The notes beneath the pieces are model-generated. The model ran no database searches. It was given only the letters and a program-made list of their open reading frames with translations, and was not told where the DNA came from. A stretch of DNA of 64,000 nucleotides from Mesorhizobium sp. 65-26 (GTDB lineage Bacteria > Pseudomonadota > Alphaproteobacteria > Rhizobiales > Rhizobiaceae), in the NCBI GenBank assembly GCA_001899205.1, contig MKVL01000038.1, forward strand, positions 249,938-313,937, given 5' to 3'. Of this stretch, positions 17,675-28,293 are shown piece after piece (positions within the stretch are counted from its first letter, which is position 1; every line of letters begins with the position of its first letter). A program made the translations under genes and the position numbers.

Positions 17675-19939
17675 TTAGCCGCCGCTCAGGATGTCGAGGA
17701 TCGAGGTGTTGCGACGCTTCGTCGGCCCGCCGACGTTGCCGGGCGGTACCGGATGCTTGACCGATGCGGTCGAACCGTTGTCGCTTGGCATGTCGAAGCC
17801 GTCGGCATCGACCGTCTGCGCCGGACGTGACGGGCGCACGGGAGCGGCCGGCTGCGCGGCCGGAGCCGCCGGCGCCGACTGACCGACCGGGGTTGCGGGA
17901 ACCGGTGCCGGCGATGCGTCGGCGGACGGTATCTCGTCGGGGACGATCGTGTCGGCCGGCGTCGATTTCCAGGTTCCAGGCAGCGGCCGCACGGGCACGC
18001 CTTCATGCGCCGCGACCATGAATTCATGCCAGGCCTGCGCCGGCAGGGCGCCGCCCGTCACCTTCTTCATCGGGCTGCCGTCGTCGTTGCCGAACCAGAC
18101 GCCGGTGGTGAGATTGGCGGTGTAGCCGACGAACCAGGCGTCGCGCGAGTTCTGGCTGGTGCCCGTCTTGCCGGCGGAGGGCCAGGCGAAGGCGGCCTTC
18201 TTGGCCGTGCCCGTCTCGACGGTACCGGTCATCATCGCGTTCATCATGCCGACGACCTCCGGCTTGACGACGCGCGGCGCGCTGCCGCCGTTGTTCTCGT
18301 AGAGCACCTTGCCCGCGGTGGTCGTGATGCGGCGGATGAAGTGGACCTCGGGCCGGTAGCCGCCATTGGCGAACGGAACATAGGCTGATGTCAGCTCAAG
18401 CGGCGTCACTTCGGACGTGCCGAGCGCGATGGCGGTATTGGTCTGCAGGTCGGACTGTATGCCCATGCGGTGCGCCGCCTCGATGACGGCGCTGGGCCCG
18501 ACCTCCATGGTCAGCTGCGCGGCGACAGAGTTCAGCGACTTGGCCAGTGCCGTCGCCAGTGTCACCTTGCCATAGTATTTGCCGCCGTAATTGTCGGGCG
18601 TCCAGTTGCCGATCTTGATCGGCGCGTCATTGCGCACGCTGTCCGGCGTGCGGCCGGCCTCGAGCGCGGCCATGTAGACGAACGGCTTGAAGGCGGAGCC
18701 CGGCTGCCGGCGGGCTTCCGAGGCGCGGTCGAACTGGCTGGTGGCATAGTCGTAGCCGCCGACCATCGCGCGCACCGCGCCCGAATCGTCGATCGACACC
18801 AGCGCGCCCTGCGTCACGTTCAGCTTCTTGCCGCTTTCGTCGATGAGCCTGCGGATCGACTTCTCGGCCAGCTTCTGCAGCGTCAGGTCGACCGTTGTGT
18901 CGACGACGATGTCGCTGCGCACGTCGCCGATCAGGTCGGGCAGTTCCTCCATCACCGTGTCGGCGACGTAGTTCTCCGAACCGGTCCAGTAGGACGGCGC
19001 GCGCGTTGCCGGCGCGCTCATCGCCGTCGTGAGTTCCTTGGCGCTGATCATGCCCTCGTCGCGCATGGCCGCGAGCACCAGTTGGGAGCGATCCTCGGCC
19101 GCCTTCGGGTCGCGCGCCGGCGACAGCCGTGACGGCGCCTTGAGCAGGCCGGCCAGAAGCGCGGCCTCGGCGAGCGTCACGTCGCGCGCGCTCTTGCCGA
19201 AATATCGCCGGGAGGCAGCCTCCACGCCATAGGCGCCCGAGCCGAAATAGACCCGGTTCAGGTACATTTCGAGGATCTGGTCCTTGGTGTGCTTGTGTTC
19301 GAGCCACAGCGCCAGAAGCACCTCCTGCACCTTGCGCTCAAGCGTGCGGTCGGGCGTCAGGAAGAGGTTCTTGGCGAGCTGCTGCGTCAGCGTCGAGCCA
19401 CCCTGCGAGAAATGCCGGCCGAGCAGGTTGGTGACCATGGCGCGCGACAGGCCGATCGGGTCGATGCCGAAATGCGAATAGAAGCGCCGGTCCTCGATGG
19501 CGACAACGGCCTTGGGGATATAGGGCGACATCTCGCGCAGGCTGACCGCCTCGCCGCCGCTCGTGCCGCGATTGGCGATCAGGTTGCCGTCGACGGAGAC
19601 GATCTTGATGTTGGGGGCACGATCGGGCACCGACCATGTCGTGGCCGCCGGCATCTTGGCGCCGTAGTAGATGACCACGCCTGCCACCGCGATCCCGCCC
19701 CAGATCGCCAGCACGAAGCACCAGTAGACCAGCCGTCCGAGCACGCCGAACAGGCCCCGGCCGCTCCGGCTCCGGCCGCCACCGCGTGATGATTTTGCTT
19801 TTGCGGGCTTGCGCCTTGCTGAGGCTTTGCGGCTTGGCACGACGCGGTCCTCTTCGCTCACCGAAAGACCAGCCGGGGTTTTCGCCTTCGGCGAGCCCTC
19901 GAAACTGGGTTCGATGCGACTGTCTCTGCGGTTCGCCAT
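17675..19939 (-). CDS. Class A penicillin-binding protein (PBP1A-like)
   Basis: Bifunctional peptidoglycan synthase, 754 residues. After a basic, disordered N-terminus and one membrane anchor (about 68-92) comes the GT51 transglycosylase (about 120-300, with EDRRFYSHFGID and the GGSTLTQQLAKNLF motif). The transpeptidase follows, with SxxK in GSAFKPF, SLN in KSLNSVA and KTGT in GKTGTSQNSRDAWFVGYT. A long Pro/Ala-rich tail (about 660-740) is probably disordered. All catalytic motifs are intact. It acts in the inner membrane facing the periplasm. A small membrane protein gene follows after 4 bp. Confidence 0.93.
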   Translation of the reverse strand: MANRRDSRIEPSFEGSPKAKTPAGLSVSEEDRVVPSRKASARRKPAKAKSSRGGGRSRSGRGLFGVLGRLVYWCFVLAIWGGIAVAGVVIYYGAKMPAATTWSVPDRAPNIKIVSVDGNLIANRGTSGGEAVSLREMSPYIPKAVVAIEDRRFYSHFGIDPIGLSRAMVTNLLGRHFSQGGSTLTQQLAKNLFLTPDRTLERKVQEVLLALWLEHKHTKDQILEMYLNRVYFGSGAYGVEAASRRYFGKSARDVTLAEAALLAGLLKAPSRLSPARDPKAAEDRSQLVLAAMRDEGMISAKELTTAMSAPATRAPSYWTGSENYVADTVMEELPDLIGDVRSDIVVDTTVDLTLQKLAEKSIRRLIDESGKKLNVTQGALVSIDDSGAVRAMVGGYDYATSQFDRASEARRQPGSAFKPFVYMAALEAGRTPDSVRNDAPIKIGNWTPDNYGGKYYGKVTLATALAKSLNSVAAQLTMEVGPSAVIEAAHRMGIQSDLQTNTAIALGTSEVTPLELTSAYVPFANGGYRPEVHFIRRITTTAGKVLYENNGGSAPRVVKPEVVGMMNAMMTGTVETGTAKKAAFAWPSAGKTGTSQNSRDAWFVGYTANLTTGVWFGNDDGSPMKKVTGGALPAQAWHEFMVAAHEGVPVRPLPGTWKSTPADTIVPDEIPSADASPAPVPATPVGQSAPAAPAAQPAAPVRPSRPAQTVDADGFDMPSDNGSTASVKHPVPPGNVGGPTKRRNTSILDILSGG

Positions 19940-20118
19940 GCGCTCGCTGTCTGTTCCGGTGCCTATGGCGCTCGGCTTCGAGGCTAGATGCGGCGGTTTA
20001 AAGGCGGGTTAAAGCAGGGTTTCAGCAGCACGTTGAATTTTATTACGAATTTCTAAATGCGCTGCCGTTCGTCCGGACCGGCCGCGCAAACGGCTGTTTT
20101 GCGTAATACCTCGGGTCG

Positions 20119-20787
20119 TCAGGAAGAGCGCTTCTCATATCCGAGGCGGCTCATCATCTCGCCGTTGGCCCGCCAGAAAGTATCGCCAGCTTCGCACTCC
20201 ACCCGCTCGATGCCAGGCGCGTTTCGGCCAACACCGAAATATTGCGGTCGTATCTTGTTCAGATCGGAAAAGGCGATCTCAAAAGGACGCAGGATTGGCC
20301 GGTCGATGAACTTGCTGATAGCTTCCAGAGGCGGGCAACCCTCGGCCGTCAGGTCCTCGAAGCGAAGGAAGAGGACATTGGGATTGTCTATCCAGTTGCT
20401 GACGTGCTGTGCCCAGGTCATGGCAAGCGGCCAACCCACGCTGATTTGCTCCAGCGTGAAGTCGAGATTCTCGAGATCTCGCAGAAACCGCTGATAGGAA
20501 TGAACCGCGGCGCGGCCGTCGCGAACAACGTAGATAGCCCGATCCTTGGGTTCAGGCGTTTCGGCGTGGGTCTTCACGAAATGGAACCCGGATGTTCCTC
20601 GCAGGCGACTTATCAGAGCGCCCCGTTCGCCAGAGTAATGCAGGAGCCCACCGAGATTGCTGAATTCCGGATCACCTGTCCCGCTGGTGGCGACATCCCC
20701 GTAACTCCATACGTCAAAGCAGTTGCGCAGAATGATCCGCAACAACGTGTTTCCCGACCGTGGATAGGACGCCAACCAGACAATCAT
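20119..20787 (-). CDS. Sulfotransferase-domain protein
   Basis: A 222-residue PAPS-dependent sulfotransferase-like protein. The 5'-phosphosulfate loop is YPRSGNTLLR (about 8-17), and the 3'-phosphate binding motif is YVVRDGRAAVHSYQRF (about 86-101), with RFEDL following. The acceptor is unknown; family members sulfate small alcohols, glycans or Nod factors. No glycan or nod genes are nearby. Codon and base use look less GC-rich than the surroundings, so acquisition by transfer is possible. Confidence 0.85.
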   Translation of the reverse strand: MIVWLASYPRSGNTLLRIILRNCFDVWSYGDVATSGTGDPEFSNLGGLLHYSGERGALISRLRGTSGFHFVKTHAETPEPKDRAIYVVRDGRAAVHSYQRFLRDLENLDFTLEQISVGWPLAMTWAQHVSNWIDNPNVLFLRFEDLTAEGCPPLEAISKFIDRPILRPFEIAFSDLNKIRPQYFGVGRNAPGIERVECEAGDTFWRANGEMMSRLGYEKRSS

Positions 20788-21226
20788 CGTGCTGTTCCGT
20801 TCAGGCCTTCACGCGAAACTCCGCGACAATTGTTGTCCCAAGCCCTCAGGGCAGCTTTAATCCGTCGAGGCGGGACTTGTGATCGAACCGGAACAGTCGG
20901 TCGACGGGAAACAGTTGAACATGCACCATCCTGTGTCAACCTGCATCGAGGCGATGTCAGATAATGCTGTTGTGTGCCTTGTCGATCGGCACAACGGGCA
21001 AATTTTGCGCGCCCCAACTCGGCAACGCCCCAATGAAATCAGTTCTTTAGACAGGTGAGTCGCGACATGCCAAAGCCTCCCGCCGGAGAGGATGGGAGGC
21101 AGCGCATTTTCGGCAGGCCGGGCCGCAGCGGCCGTCATGTCTGCAAGTGCGTGGCCGGCGAATTCATCGCCGGCCACGCCGGCCTGTGCTCGTGACCGCC
21201 AAGTTCGAGGCTTGGCCGATCAGGCG
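20788..21226. other. 439-bp intergenic region with hairpins
   Basis: No convincing gene on either strand. It holds a GCCTCCC/GGGAGGC hairpin (21075-21100) and, nearer the 21227 gene, a perfect 13-bp hairpin (see the terminator entry). The left half is comparatively AT-rich. Confidence 0.5.
21149..21179. terminator. Perfect 13-bp hairpin downstream of the 127-aa gene
   Basis: GCGTGGCCGGCGA (21149-21161), a 5-nt loop, then TCGCCGGCCACGC (21167-21179). It lies 48 bp after the stop of the minus-strand gene at 21227, where a transcript end is expected. It lacks a clear T-run. Confidence 0.5.
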
Positions 21227-21610
21227 CTAGCCCAGGGCGGCGCGAACGGACAGCGCCGCCCTCGACGACTGCATCACTTCGCCGACATGGCAGTAGCAGA
21301 CGATCTCGTGCAGCTGGTTGTCCGTCAGCTCGAAGAAACGCTTGGCTTCGCCATAGCTGTCGTCGGCAAGGCCCTCGTCGCGCAGGATCGGGTCCGCCGC
21401 GGCGACCGAGATCGGCGAGCCGTCGCCGCGCATAAGATCACGTTGCTCCGGCGCACGATATTCGGTCCCGGTCAGCGCGGTCAGGAGCCGGCTGGGCTCC
21501 CGCTCTAGGAGCTCCGCCCAGCGCACAAGGCGCTGAGTCCGGCTCATGAGCGGTTGTGTGATGTCGACCTCGGCTACAGCGTGCAGCTGGTCCAGTGTTT
21601 GGTGTTTCAT
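21227..21610 (-). CDS. Conserved-looking hypothetical protein, 127 aa
   Basis: A soluble protein with no recognised domain. The start is well supported: AGGAGG lies 6 nt before the ATG at 21610. The N-terminal half is helical (SRTQRLVRWAELLERE); the C-terminal half carries NQLHEIVCYCHVGEVM, a CxCH cluster that could bind metal (inference). It heads a run of small minus-strand genes. Function unknown. Confidence 0.65.
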   Translation of the reverse strand: MKHQTLDQLHAVAEVDITQPLMSRTQRLVRWAELLEREPSRLLTALTGTEYRAPEQRDLMRGDGSPISVAAADPILRDEGLADDSYGEAKRFFELTDNQLHEIVCYCHVGEVMQSSRAALSVRAALG

Positions 21611-21860
21611 GGCAACCTCCTATTGGCTAGGTTGGTTGGCCCCAAACGCCCTATGTCCGCATGATACCGCCGAAGCGCCCTGACGTCATCCGGATTCGCG
21701 ATCGCCGCCAGACACGCTGTCGCGAGATTGGCTGCATATCGCGCTGCGAACGGCACGCGCGGGCTCGAGATAGCCGCATGGAATCAAGCCCCTAGGAAAG
21801 ACCCCAAGATCACGATGACCGAGACCCGCCTCGTCGTCTTGCCGGCCCCGGCCCCGCGCC

Positions 21861-22007
21861 TCAATTCTGCTGGATCGAGATGCCCTTGTCGTCGATCTTG
21901 AGCTCGACGCCCTTCGGCTTGGTCTGCTCGCGATAGACATAGGCGCCGAGCGCTATGACCACGACGACGAGCGCGCCGATGATGAGATAGAGCATGTTCT
22001 GCTTCAT
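21861..22007 (-). CDS. Small single-pass membrane protein, 48 aa
   Basis: MKQNMLYLIIGALVVVVIAL forms one N-terminal membrane helix, followed by a short polar tail ending ELKIDDKGISIQQN. The ATG at 22007 begins the hydrophobic segment directly; the longer upstream frame is arginine-rich and unlikely. Such tiny proteins are common beside GlsB-type genes in rhizobia. Function unknown. Confidence 0.6.
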   Translation of the reverse strand: MKQNMLYLIIGALVVVVIALGAYVYREQTKPKGVELKIDDKGISIQQN

Positions 22008-22021
22008 GGGCGCGCCTCGTC

Positions 22022-22075
22022 TGGAGCACGATGCCGAAACGGGTGAAACGGTCCGCGCGGGCACCATGCGCGATC
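22022..22075. repeat. Degenerate GAGCATGATCC-type repeat
   Basis: GAGCACGATGCCGAAACGGGTGAAACGG-like sequence (22024 onward) resembles the rhizobial GAGCATGATCCCGAAAAGTG element but is decayed. It lies between two small genes. Low certainty. Confidence 0.35.
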
Positions 22076-22116
22076 TCTTCGATCTGGAGCCTGAAATCAT
22101 CCGGCTCCCGTGGAAA

Positions 22117-22371
22117 TCAGGCCCTTTTGAAGACCTTGATCAGCACCAGCAGGATGACGGCGCCGATCGTGGCGTGAATGATCGATGCAAGCACCCCGCC
22201 GCCGATCGAAAAACCGATCATGGGGAAGAGCCAGCCGGCGATGAGCGCGCCGACGATGCCGACCACGATGTTGCCGAGCAGGCCAAAGCCGAAGCCGGAT
22301 ACGATGAGGCCGGCGAGCCAGCCGGCCACGGCGCCGATGATGATGAAGATAAGCAGGCTTTCGATACCCAT
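22117..22371 (-). CDS. GlsB/YeaQ/YmgE-family stress-response membrane protein
   Basis: An 84-residue glycine-rich membrane protein of the transglycosylase-associated family. Three membrane segments carry the signature IIGAVAGWLAGLIVSGFGFG, LLGNIVVGIVGALIAGWL and GFSIGGGVLASIIHATIGAVILLVL. The family is induced by stress in enterobacteria; the mechanism is unknown. The ATG at 22371 (MGIESLLIF) matches homologues; the longer upstream frame does not. Confidence 0.85.
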   Translation of the reverse strand: MGIESLLIFIIIGAVAGWLAGLIVSGFGFGLLGNIVVGIVGALIAGWLFPMIGFSIGGGVLASIIHATIGAVILLVLIKVFKRA

Positions 22372-22527
22372 TGGGCGTTTCCTCCGCGAGGAAGCGACAG
22401 CGAAGCCTCCGGGCTCCGAATCGCCCTCCATGTCAACAGCTTGAGGCTATGCGAAAGTGATTGGAGCCGCCAGCGGCCGCCTCATCGGACGTAGCCGAGA
22501 GCACCCATGAATTCGGCGCGAAGCGCG

Positions 22528-22728
22528 TCACTCGTCATCGTCGCTGGACGCGGGCCGCCAGCTGATCGGCTGGACCTTTTTCTGCGTGTTGCTGTCGGTG
22601 TAGGTCCACCAGCCGTCGTCGCGGTATTGCGCGATCGACTCGTTGATGACGCCGTCGCCGTCCTTCCAGTAGACGGTTACTTTCGATCCATCGGTCGGAG
22701 CGGTCGCTATCGGTTTGCGGTCGGCCAT
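22528..22728 (-). CDS. Small hypothetical protein, 66 aa
   Basis: Begins MADRKPIATAPTDGSKVTVY, with a WKDGDGV and YRDDGWWTYTD core, an acidic C-terminus and many aromatic residues, suggesting a compact beta fold. It has a very strong AGGAGGGG box 6-8 nt before the ATG at 22728. It resembles small rhizobial proteins with an APTDG opening, but I cannot name a function. Confidence 0.65.
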   Translation of the reverse strand: MADRKPIATAPTDGSKVTVYWKDGDGVINESIAQYRDDGWWTYTDSNTQKKVQPISWRPASSDDDE

Positions 22729-22837
22729 ATCATCCCCTCCTGTCGCATGCCACGCTGGATCGCGCCAAACCGGAAACGATCCCGAGGCGACGAAACGCCG
22801 GTTGGCGGCGTCTGGTTCCCGACGACCAGCCGCGCCG

Positions 22838-23461
22838 TCAGCTGTGGGCGAAGATATCTTCCTCGCCCCAGCCCATGAGGTCGAGCTTCGCACGCGTCGG
22901 CAGGAAGCGGAAGCAGGCGTCGGCCTCCCTGGTGCGATTTTCCCGCTCCAGGCGCGTCGACAGCACCTCGCGCAGCCGGTGCAGGTAGAGGACGTCGGAG
23001 GCCGCGTATTCGAGCTGCTCCGGCGACAAGGTCTCCGCCGCCCAGTCGGACGATTGCTGCGCTTTCGACAGGCTGACGCCCAGCAGCTCGTTGCAGATGT
23101 CCTTCAGCCCGTGGCGGTCCGTATAGGTCCGCGTCAGCCGCGAGGCGATCTTGGTGCAGAAAACAGGTTCCGGCATGACGCCGAAGGCGTTGTAGAGCAC
23201 GGCGAGGTCGAAGCGGCCGAAATGGAAGAGCTTGGTCACCTTGCGGTCGCGCAGCAGGCTGACGAGGTTCGGCGCCTTCTTCTGTCCCGGCGCGATCTGG
23301 ATAACGTCGGCGCTGCCGTCGCCGGGCGAGATCTGCACCACGCACAGCCGGTCGCGGTGCGGATTGAGGCCGAGCGTCTCGGTATCGATGGCGACGGCGT
23401 CGACATTGTAGTGGGACAGGTCCGGCAGGTCGTTCTTGTGGAAACGGATGTCGGCAGCCAT
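22838..23461 (-). CDS. Ribonuclease D-like 3'-5' exonuclease
   Basis: A DEDDy exonuclease of 207 residues. Exo I is AIDTETLGL (about 25-33), Exo II is the HFGRFDLAVL region, and Exo III is the YAASDVLYLHRL segment with its Tyr. It lacks the HRDC domain found in E. coli RNase D, as do many short alphaproteobacterial versions. Predicted to trim 3' ends of structured RNA such as tRNA precursors. The start at 23461 (MAADIRF) is taken over the ATG just before it. Confidence 0.87.
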   Translation of the reverse strand: MAADIRFHKNDLPDLSHYNVDAVAIDTETLGLNPHRDRLCVVQISPGDGSADVIQIAPGQKKAPNLVSLLRDRKVTKLFHFGRFDLAVLYNAFGVMPEPVFCTKIASRLTRTYTDRHGLKDICNELLGVSLSKAQQSSDWAAETLSPEQLEYAASDVLYLHRLREVLSTRLERENRTREADACFRFLPTRAKLDLMGWGEEDIFAHS

Positions 23462-23596
23462 CATCTTCTCCGGGTCACGGGTCCGTGGCGCCGGTCGGCA
23501 ACGCCACGGCGCGTTTACATTATCAGCCCGTCCTTGCCGCGATCGGCGGAAAAATCAACAAAAACTTGATTTTCCCGCCTCTCGAGCTTTCCCGGC

Positions 23597-24982
23597 TCAG
23601 CGGGTCAGCGCGTCGAGGATGCGCGCCCAGGACCGCTGGCCCTTGTGGAACGAGCTCATCTCGTACTTCTCGTTGGGCGAATGGATGCGGTCGTCGTCCA
23701 GCCCGAAGCCGACCAGCAGCGACTCCATGCCGAGATAGGTCTGGAAATCGCCGACCACCGGTATCGAGCCACCGCTGCCCGTGGTCACGGCCTGCTTCGG
23801 CCACTCGTCGGACAACGCGTCCTTGGCCTTGGCGAGAAACGGCGAGTCGTAGGAAAGCTGGATCGCCGGCGAGCCGCCATGCGGGTGGAACTCGACCGAA
23901 CAGTCGCGCGGAATGCGCTCCTCGACGAATTTGCGGAACGCGGCGCGGATCTTCTTCGGATCCTGCTTGTGGACGAGGCGGAACGAGACCTTGGCTGAGG
24001 CCTCGGCCGCGATCACCGTCTTGAAGCCCTTGCCGGTGTAACCGCCTATGATGCCGTTGAACTCGGCCGTCGGCCGCGCCCAGGTCAGCTCCAGGACGGT
24101 GCGGCCCTTCTCGCCCGAGGGGATCGACAGGCCGACCGGTCCGAGGAACGTTTCGGCGGTCTCGCCGAGCGTTTCCCACGACTTCAGCACCTGCGACGGT
24201 GTCTCCTCGACGCCGTCATAGAAGCCGGGGATGGTCACATGGCCGTCCTTGTCATGGATGTCTGCCAGAACCCGCGCCAGGATGCGGATCGGATTGGCGG
24301 CAGCGCCGCCGTAAAGGCCGGAGTGCAGGTCGCGGTCGGCGGCCTTCACGGTGATCTCCTCGCCCACCAGCCCGCGCAGCGTCACGCAGATCGAAGGCGT
24401 ATCGCGGTTCCACATGCTCGTGTCGCACACCAGCGCGAAATCGGCCTTCAGCTCCTCGGCATTCGCCTCGAGGAACGGCTTCAGCGACGGCGAGCCGGAT
24501 TCCTCCTCGCCCTCGAACAGGATGGTGATCCGGCACGGCATGTTGCCATGAACCTGCTTCCAGGCGCGGCAGGCCTCGACGAAGGTCATCAACTGCCCCT
24601 TGTCGTCGGCGGAGCCACGCCCGGTGATCACCTTGCGGCCGGGTTCGATTTCCTTGACCGACGGCGCGAACGGATCGTTGTCCCAAAGCTCGATCGGATC
24701 GACCGGCTGGACGTCGTAGTGGCCGTAGAAAAGCACGTGCGGCGAGCCCGCCGGGCCTTCGTGATGCGCAACCACCATCGGATGACCGGGCGTGTCGCGC
24801 ACGCTGGCATCGAAGCCTATTAGCCTGAGCTCGGCGACCAGCCATTCCGCCGCCTTGCGGCAGTCAGCGGCATAGGCGGGATCGGTGGAGATCGACTTGA
24901 TCGCCAGCAGGCCGAACAGGCGCTCGAGGCTCTGGTCGAGATTCTTGTCGAGGCGATCGAGAACGGGGGAAATTGCGGACAT
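23597..24982 (-). CDS. M20-family metallo-dipeptidase
   Basis: Di-zinc peptidase of 461 residues, M20 family (CNDP/DapE-like). Metal ligands are visible in LFYGHYDVQPVD (His, with the catalytic Asp two residues on), GSADDKGQ (bridging Asp), EGEEESGS (general-base Glu and ligand Glu), CDTSMW (Asp), and a C-terminal His in DRIHSPNE. The dimerisation (lid) domain occupies about 200-360. Likely a cytoplasmic broad-range dipeptidase. Confidence 0.9.
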   Translation of the reverse strand: MSAISPVLDRLDKNLDQSLERLFGLLAIKSISTDPAYAADCRKAAEWLVAELRLIGFDASVRDTPGHPMVVAHHEGPAGSPHVLFYGHYDVQPVDPIELWDNDPFAPSVKEIEPGRKVITGRGSADDKGQLMTFVEACRAWKQVHGNMPCRITILFEGEEESGSPSLKPFLEANAEELKADFALVCDTSMWNRDTPSICVTLRGLVGEEITVKAADRDLHSGLYGGAAANPIRILARVLADIHDKDGHVTIPGFYDGVEETPSQVLKSWETLGETAETFLGPVGLSIPSGEKGRTVLELTWARPTAEFNGIIGGYTGKGFKTVIAAEASAKVSFRLVHKQDPKKIRAAFRKFVEERIPRDCSVEFHPHGGSPAIQLSYDSPFLAKAKDALSDEWPKQAVTTGSGGSIPVVGDFQTYLGMESLLVGFGLDDDRIHSPNEKYEMSSFHKGQRSWARILDALTR

Positions 24983-25003
24983 GTCTTTGAGGCCTTTCGA
25001 TTG

Positions 25004-25104
25004 AGAGCATGATCCGCGACCGCGAAATATCGGTCTTCCGCCGGATCGCGCCCACGCAAGAACATGGAGCGCGATGACGATTCGGGAAATGTATCACGCT
25101 CCAT
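25004..25104. repeat. Degenerate GAGCATGATCC-type repeats upstream of the dipeptidase
   Basis: AGAGCATGATCCGCGA (from 25005) with a CGGATCGCGCC counterpart, followed by a second palindrome with perfect arms ATGGAGCG (25064-25071) and CGCTCCAT (25097-25104). Both look like decayed members of the rhizobial repeat seen cleanly at 57014-57056. Confidence 0.5.
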
Positions 25105-25179
25105 TTGCGGGAACCGTAGCGGCAGCGCGCGGAAACGGAAAGCCGTGAGCGTTGGACCAAGGCGGGAAAGGCTGAGGGC

Positions 25180-25327
25180 AAAAAAATGCCGCCGTGGTGG
25201 AGGGGGAACCACGGCGGCCTTTTACTCGAAACGATGCGGCAGCCCGGAGAGGGGGGATAGGCTGCCGCAGTTGTCCGGTATAGGCGGGGGACGGGCCTTG
25301 CTCCGGACTTCGGCGAAAACTGCCGAT
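25180..25327 (-). ncRNA. Candidate trans-acting small RNA, three C-rich-loop hairpins (alpha-r14-like)
   Basis: On the minus strand three hairpins follow one another. The first is GTCCGG/CCGGAC (25303-25308, 25273-25278), with GUCCCCCGCC in the loop. The second is a perfect 9-bp GCGGCAGCC/GGCTGCCGC stem (25260-25268, 25236-25244), with a UAUCCCCCCUCUCCG loop. The third is a perfect 11-bp GCCGCCGTGGT/ACCACGGCGGC stem (25208-25218, 25188-25198), with a UCCCCCUCC loop, directly followed by seven U. This is the layout of rhizobial alpha-r14 RNAs such as NfeR1, whose loops pair with Shine-Dalgarno sequences. Length about 148 nt. Family membership is inferred, not searched. The rest of the gap 24983-25481 holds only repeats. 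Confidence 0.6.
25188..25218 (-). terminator. Rho-independent terminator of the small RNA
   Basis: Perfect 11-bp stem (25188-25198 with 25208-25218), 9-nt loop, and seven U at 25186-25180 on the minus-strand transcript. A shorter T-run (25220-25223) on the plus strand could make it weakly bidirectional. Confidence 0.8.
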
Positions 25328-25333
25328 GACGTG

Positions 25334-25362
25334 TATTTGTGTCTGGGAACGTGGCGATTCAA
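25334..25362 (-). promoter_or_regulatory. Candidate promoter of the small RNA
   Basis: On the minus strand TTGAAT (25357-25362) and CAAATA (25334-25339) are separated by 17 bp. The -35 is good and the -10 weak. It lies about 120 bp past the end of the ABC ATPase gene, so the RNA would be independently transcribed. Confidence 0.35.
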
Positions 25363-25481
25363 GGGCACGAAAATTACACTTTTGTAACATAGGCGTGAGT
25401 GTGCCGATCGCGCGGGCCTGAAGTCCCGCGAACGCCGTGGAAAACCTGGAAATTGGCCCCGTTAGAGCCGCGTCTGAGGGC

Positions 25482-26567
<1,086 letters not shown>

Positions 26568-26577
26568 GGGTTCTTCC

Positions 26578-27401
26578 TTACTTGACGGCGCCTTCGGTCA
26601 GGCCGGAGACGAACCAACGGCCGATGAAGGCAAAGAGGGCGACGACGGGGACGATGGCGGCGGTCGCGCCGGCCAGCAGCAGGCCCCAGTCGATCTGGTA
26701 CTGGCCGATGATGCCGGCAAAGCCGACAGGAATGGTGCGCCGCGCGTCAGACACGATCAGCACGGAGGCGAAGAGATATTCGGTCCAGGACGAGATGAAG
26801 GCGAAGATCGCGACGCTGGCGATGCCCGGCGCGATCAGCGGCATCAGGATGCGCAGGAGGATGGTTGTCGTCGGGGCGCCGTCGACGACCGCCGCCTCCT
26901 CGATCTCGCGCGGAACGGTGGCGAGGAAGGAGCGCATCATCCAGATCGAAAAAGGCAGTGCCAGAGCCACGTTGACGATGACCAGCGCCACGGGGCTGTC
27001 GATCAGCCCGACCTTGGCGAACAGCCCGTAGAGCGGGATCAGCACCACCACGCCGGGAAACGCATAGGCGAGCAATATCGTGCGGTAGAGCGTGTTGCGG
27101 CCTGGAAATTCCATGCGGAAGAAAGCATAGGCGGCCGGCAGTGCCAGGAGCACGGTGAAGGCCGTCGAAAACACCGCCACGATGACGCTGTTGAGCAGAT
27201 AGACGGGAAAGTCGGACGCCTGCAGCAGCTTCTCGAAATGCTGCAGCGTGAAGGAGTGCGGGATCATCGTCGGTTCGCGCTGGATGATCTCGCGCGGCAG
27301 CTTGATGGAGCCCGTCACCACCCACCAGAACGGAAGCCCGATGATGAGCGCGAGAGCGGCGAGACCGCCATAGAGCGCGCTTGCCTGACGCCAGCTTCGT
27401 T

Positions 27402-27405
<4 letters not shown>
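26578..27405 (-). CDS. Carbohydrate ABC transporter permease (MalG-like)
   Basis: Inner-membrane permease of 275 residues with six hydrophobic helices. The EAA loop that docks on the ATPase is [26 protein letters not shown]. The ATG at 27405 (MKRSWRQAS) overlaps the upstream permease stop by 4 bp. Partner of the 27402-28274 permease in a CUT1 heterodimer. Confidence 0.92.
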
Positions 27406-28274
<869 letters not shown>

Positions 28275-28293
28275 GCGTCTGCCCTGCCCGTTG

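Noticed and set aside
20857-21177. 106-residue open frame in the gap after the sulfotransferase
   Set aside because: No ribosome site or domain, and it runs through two hairpins.
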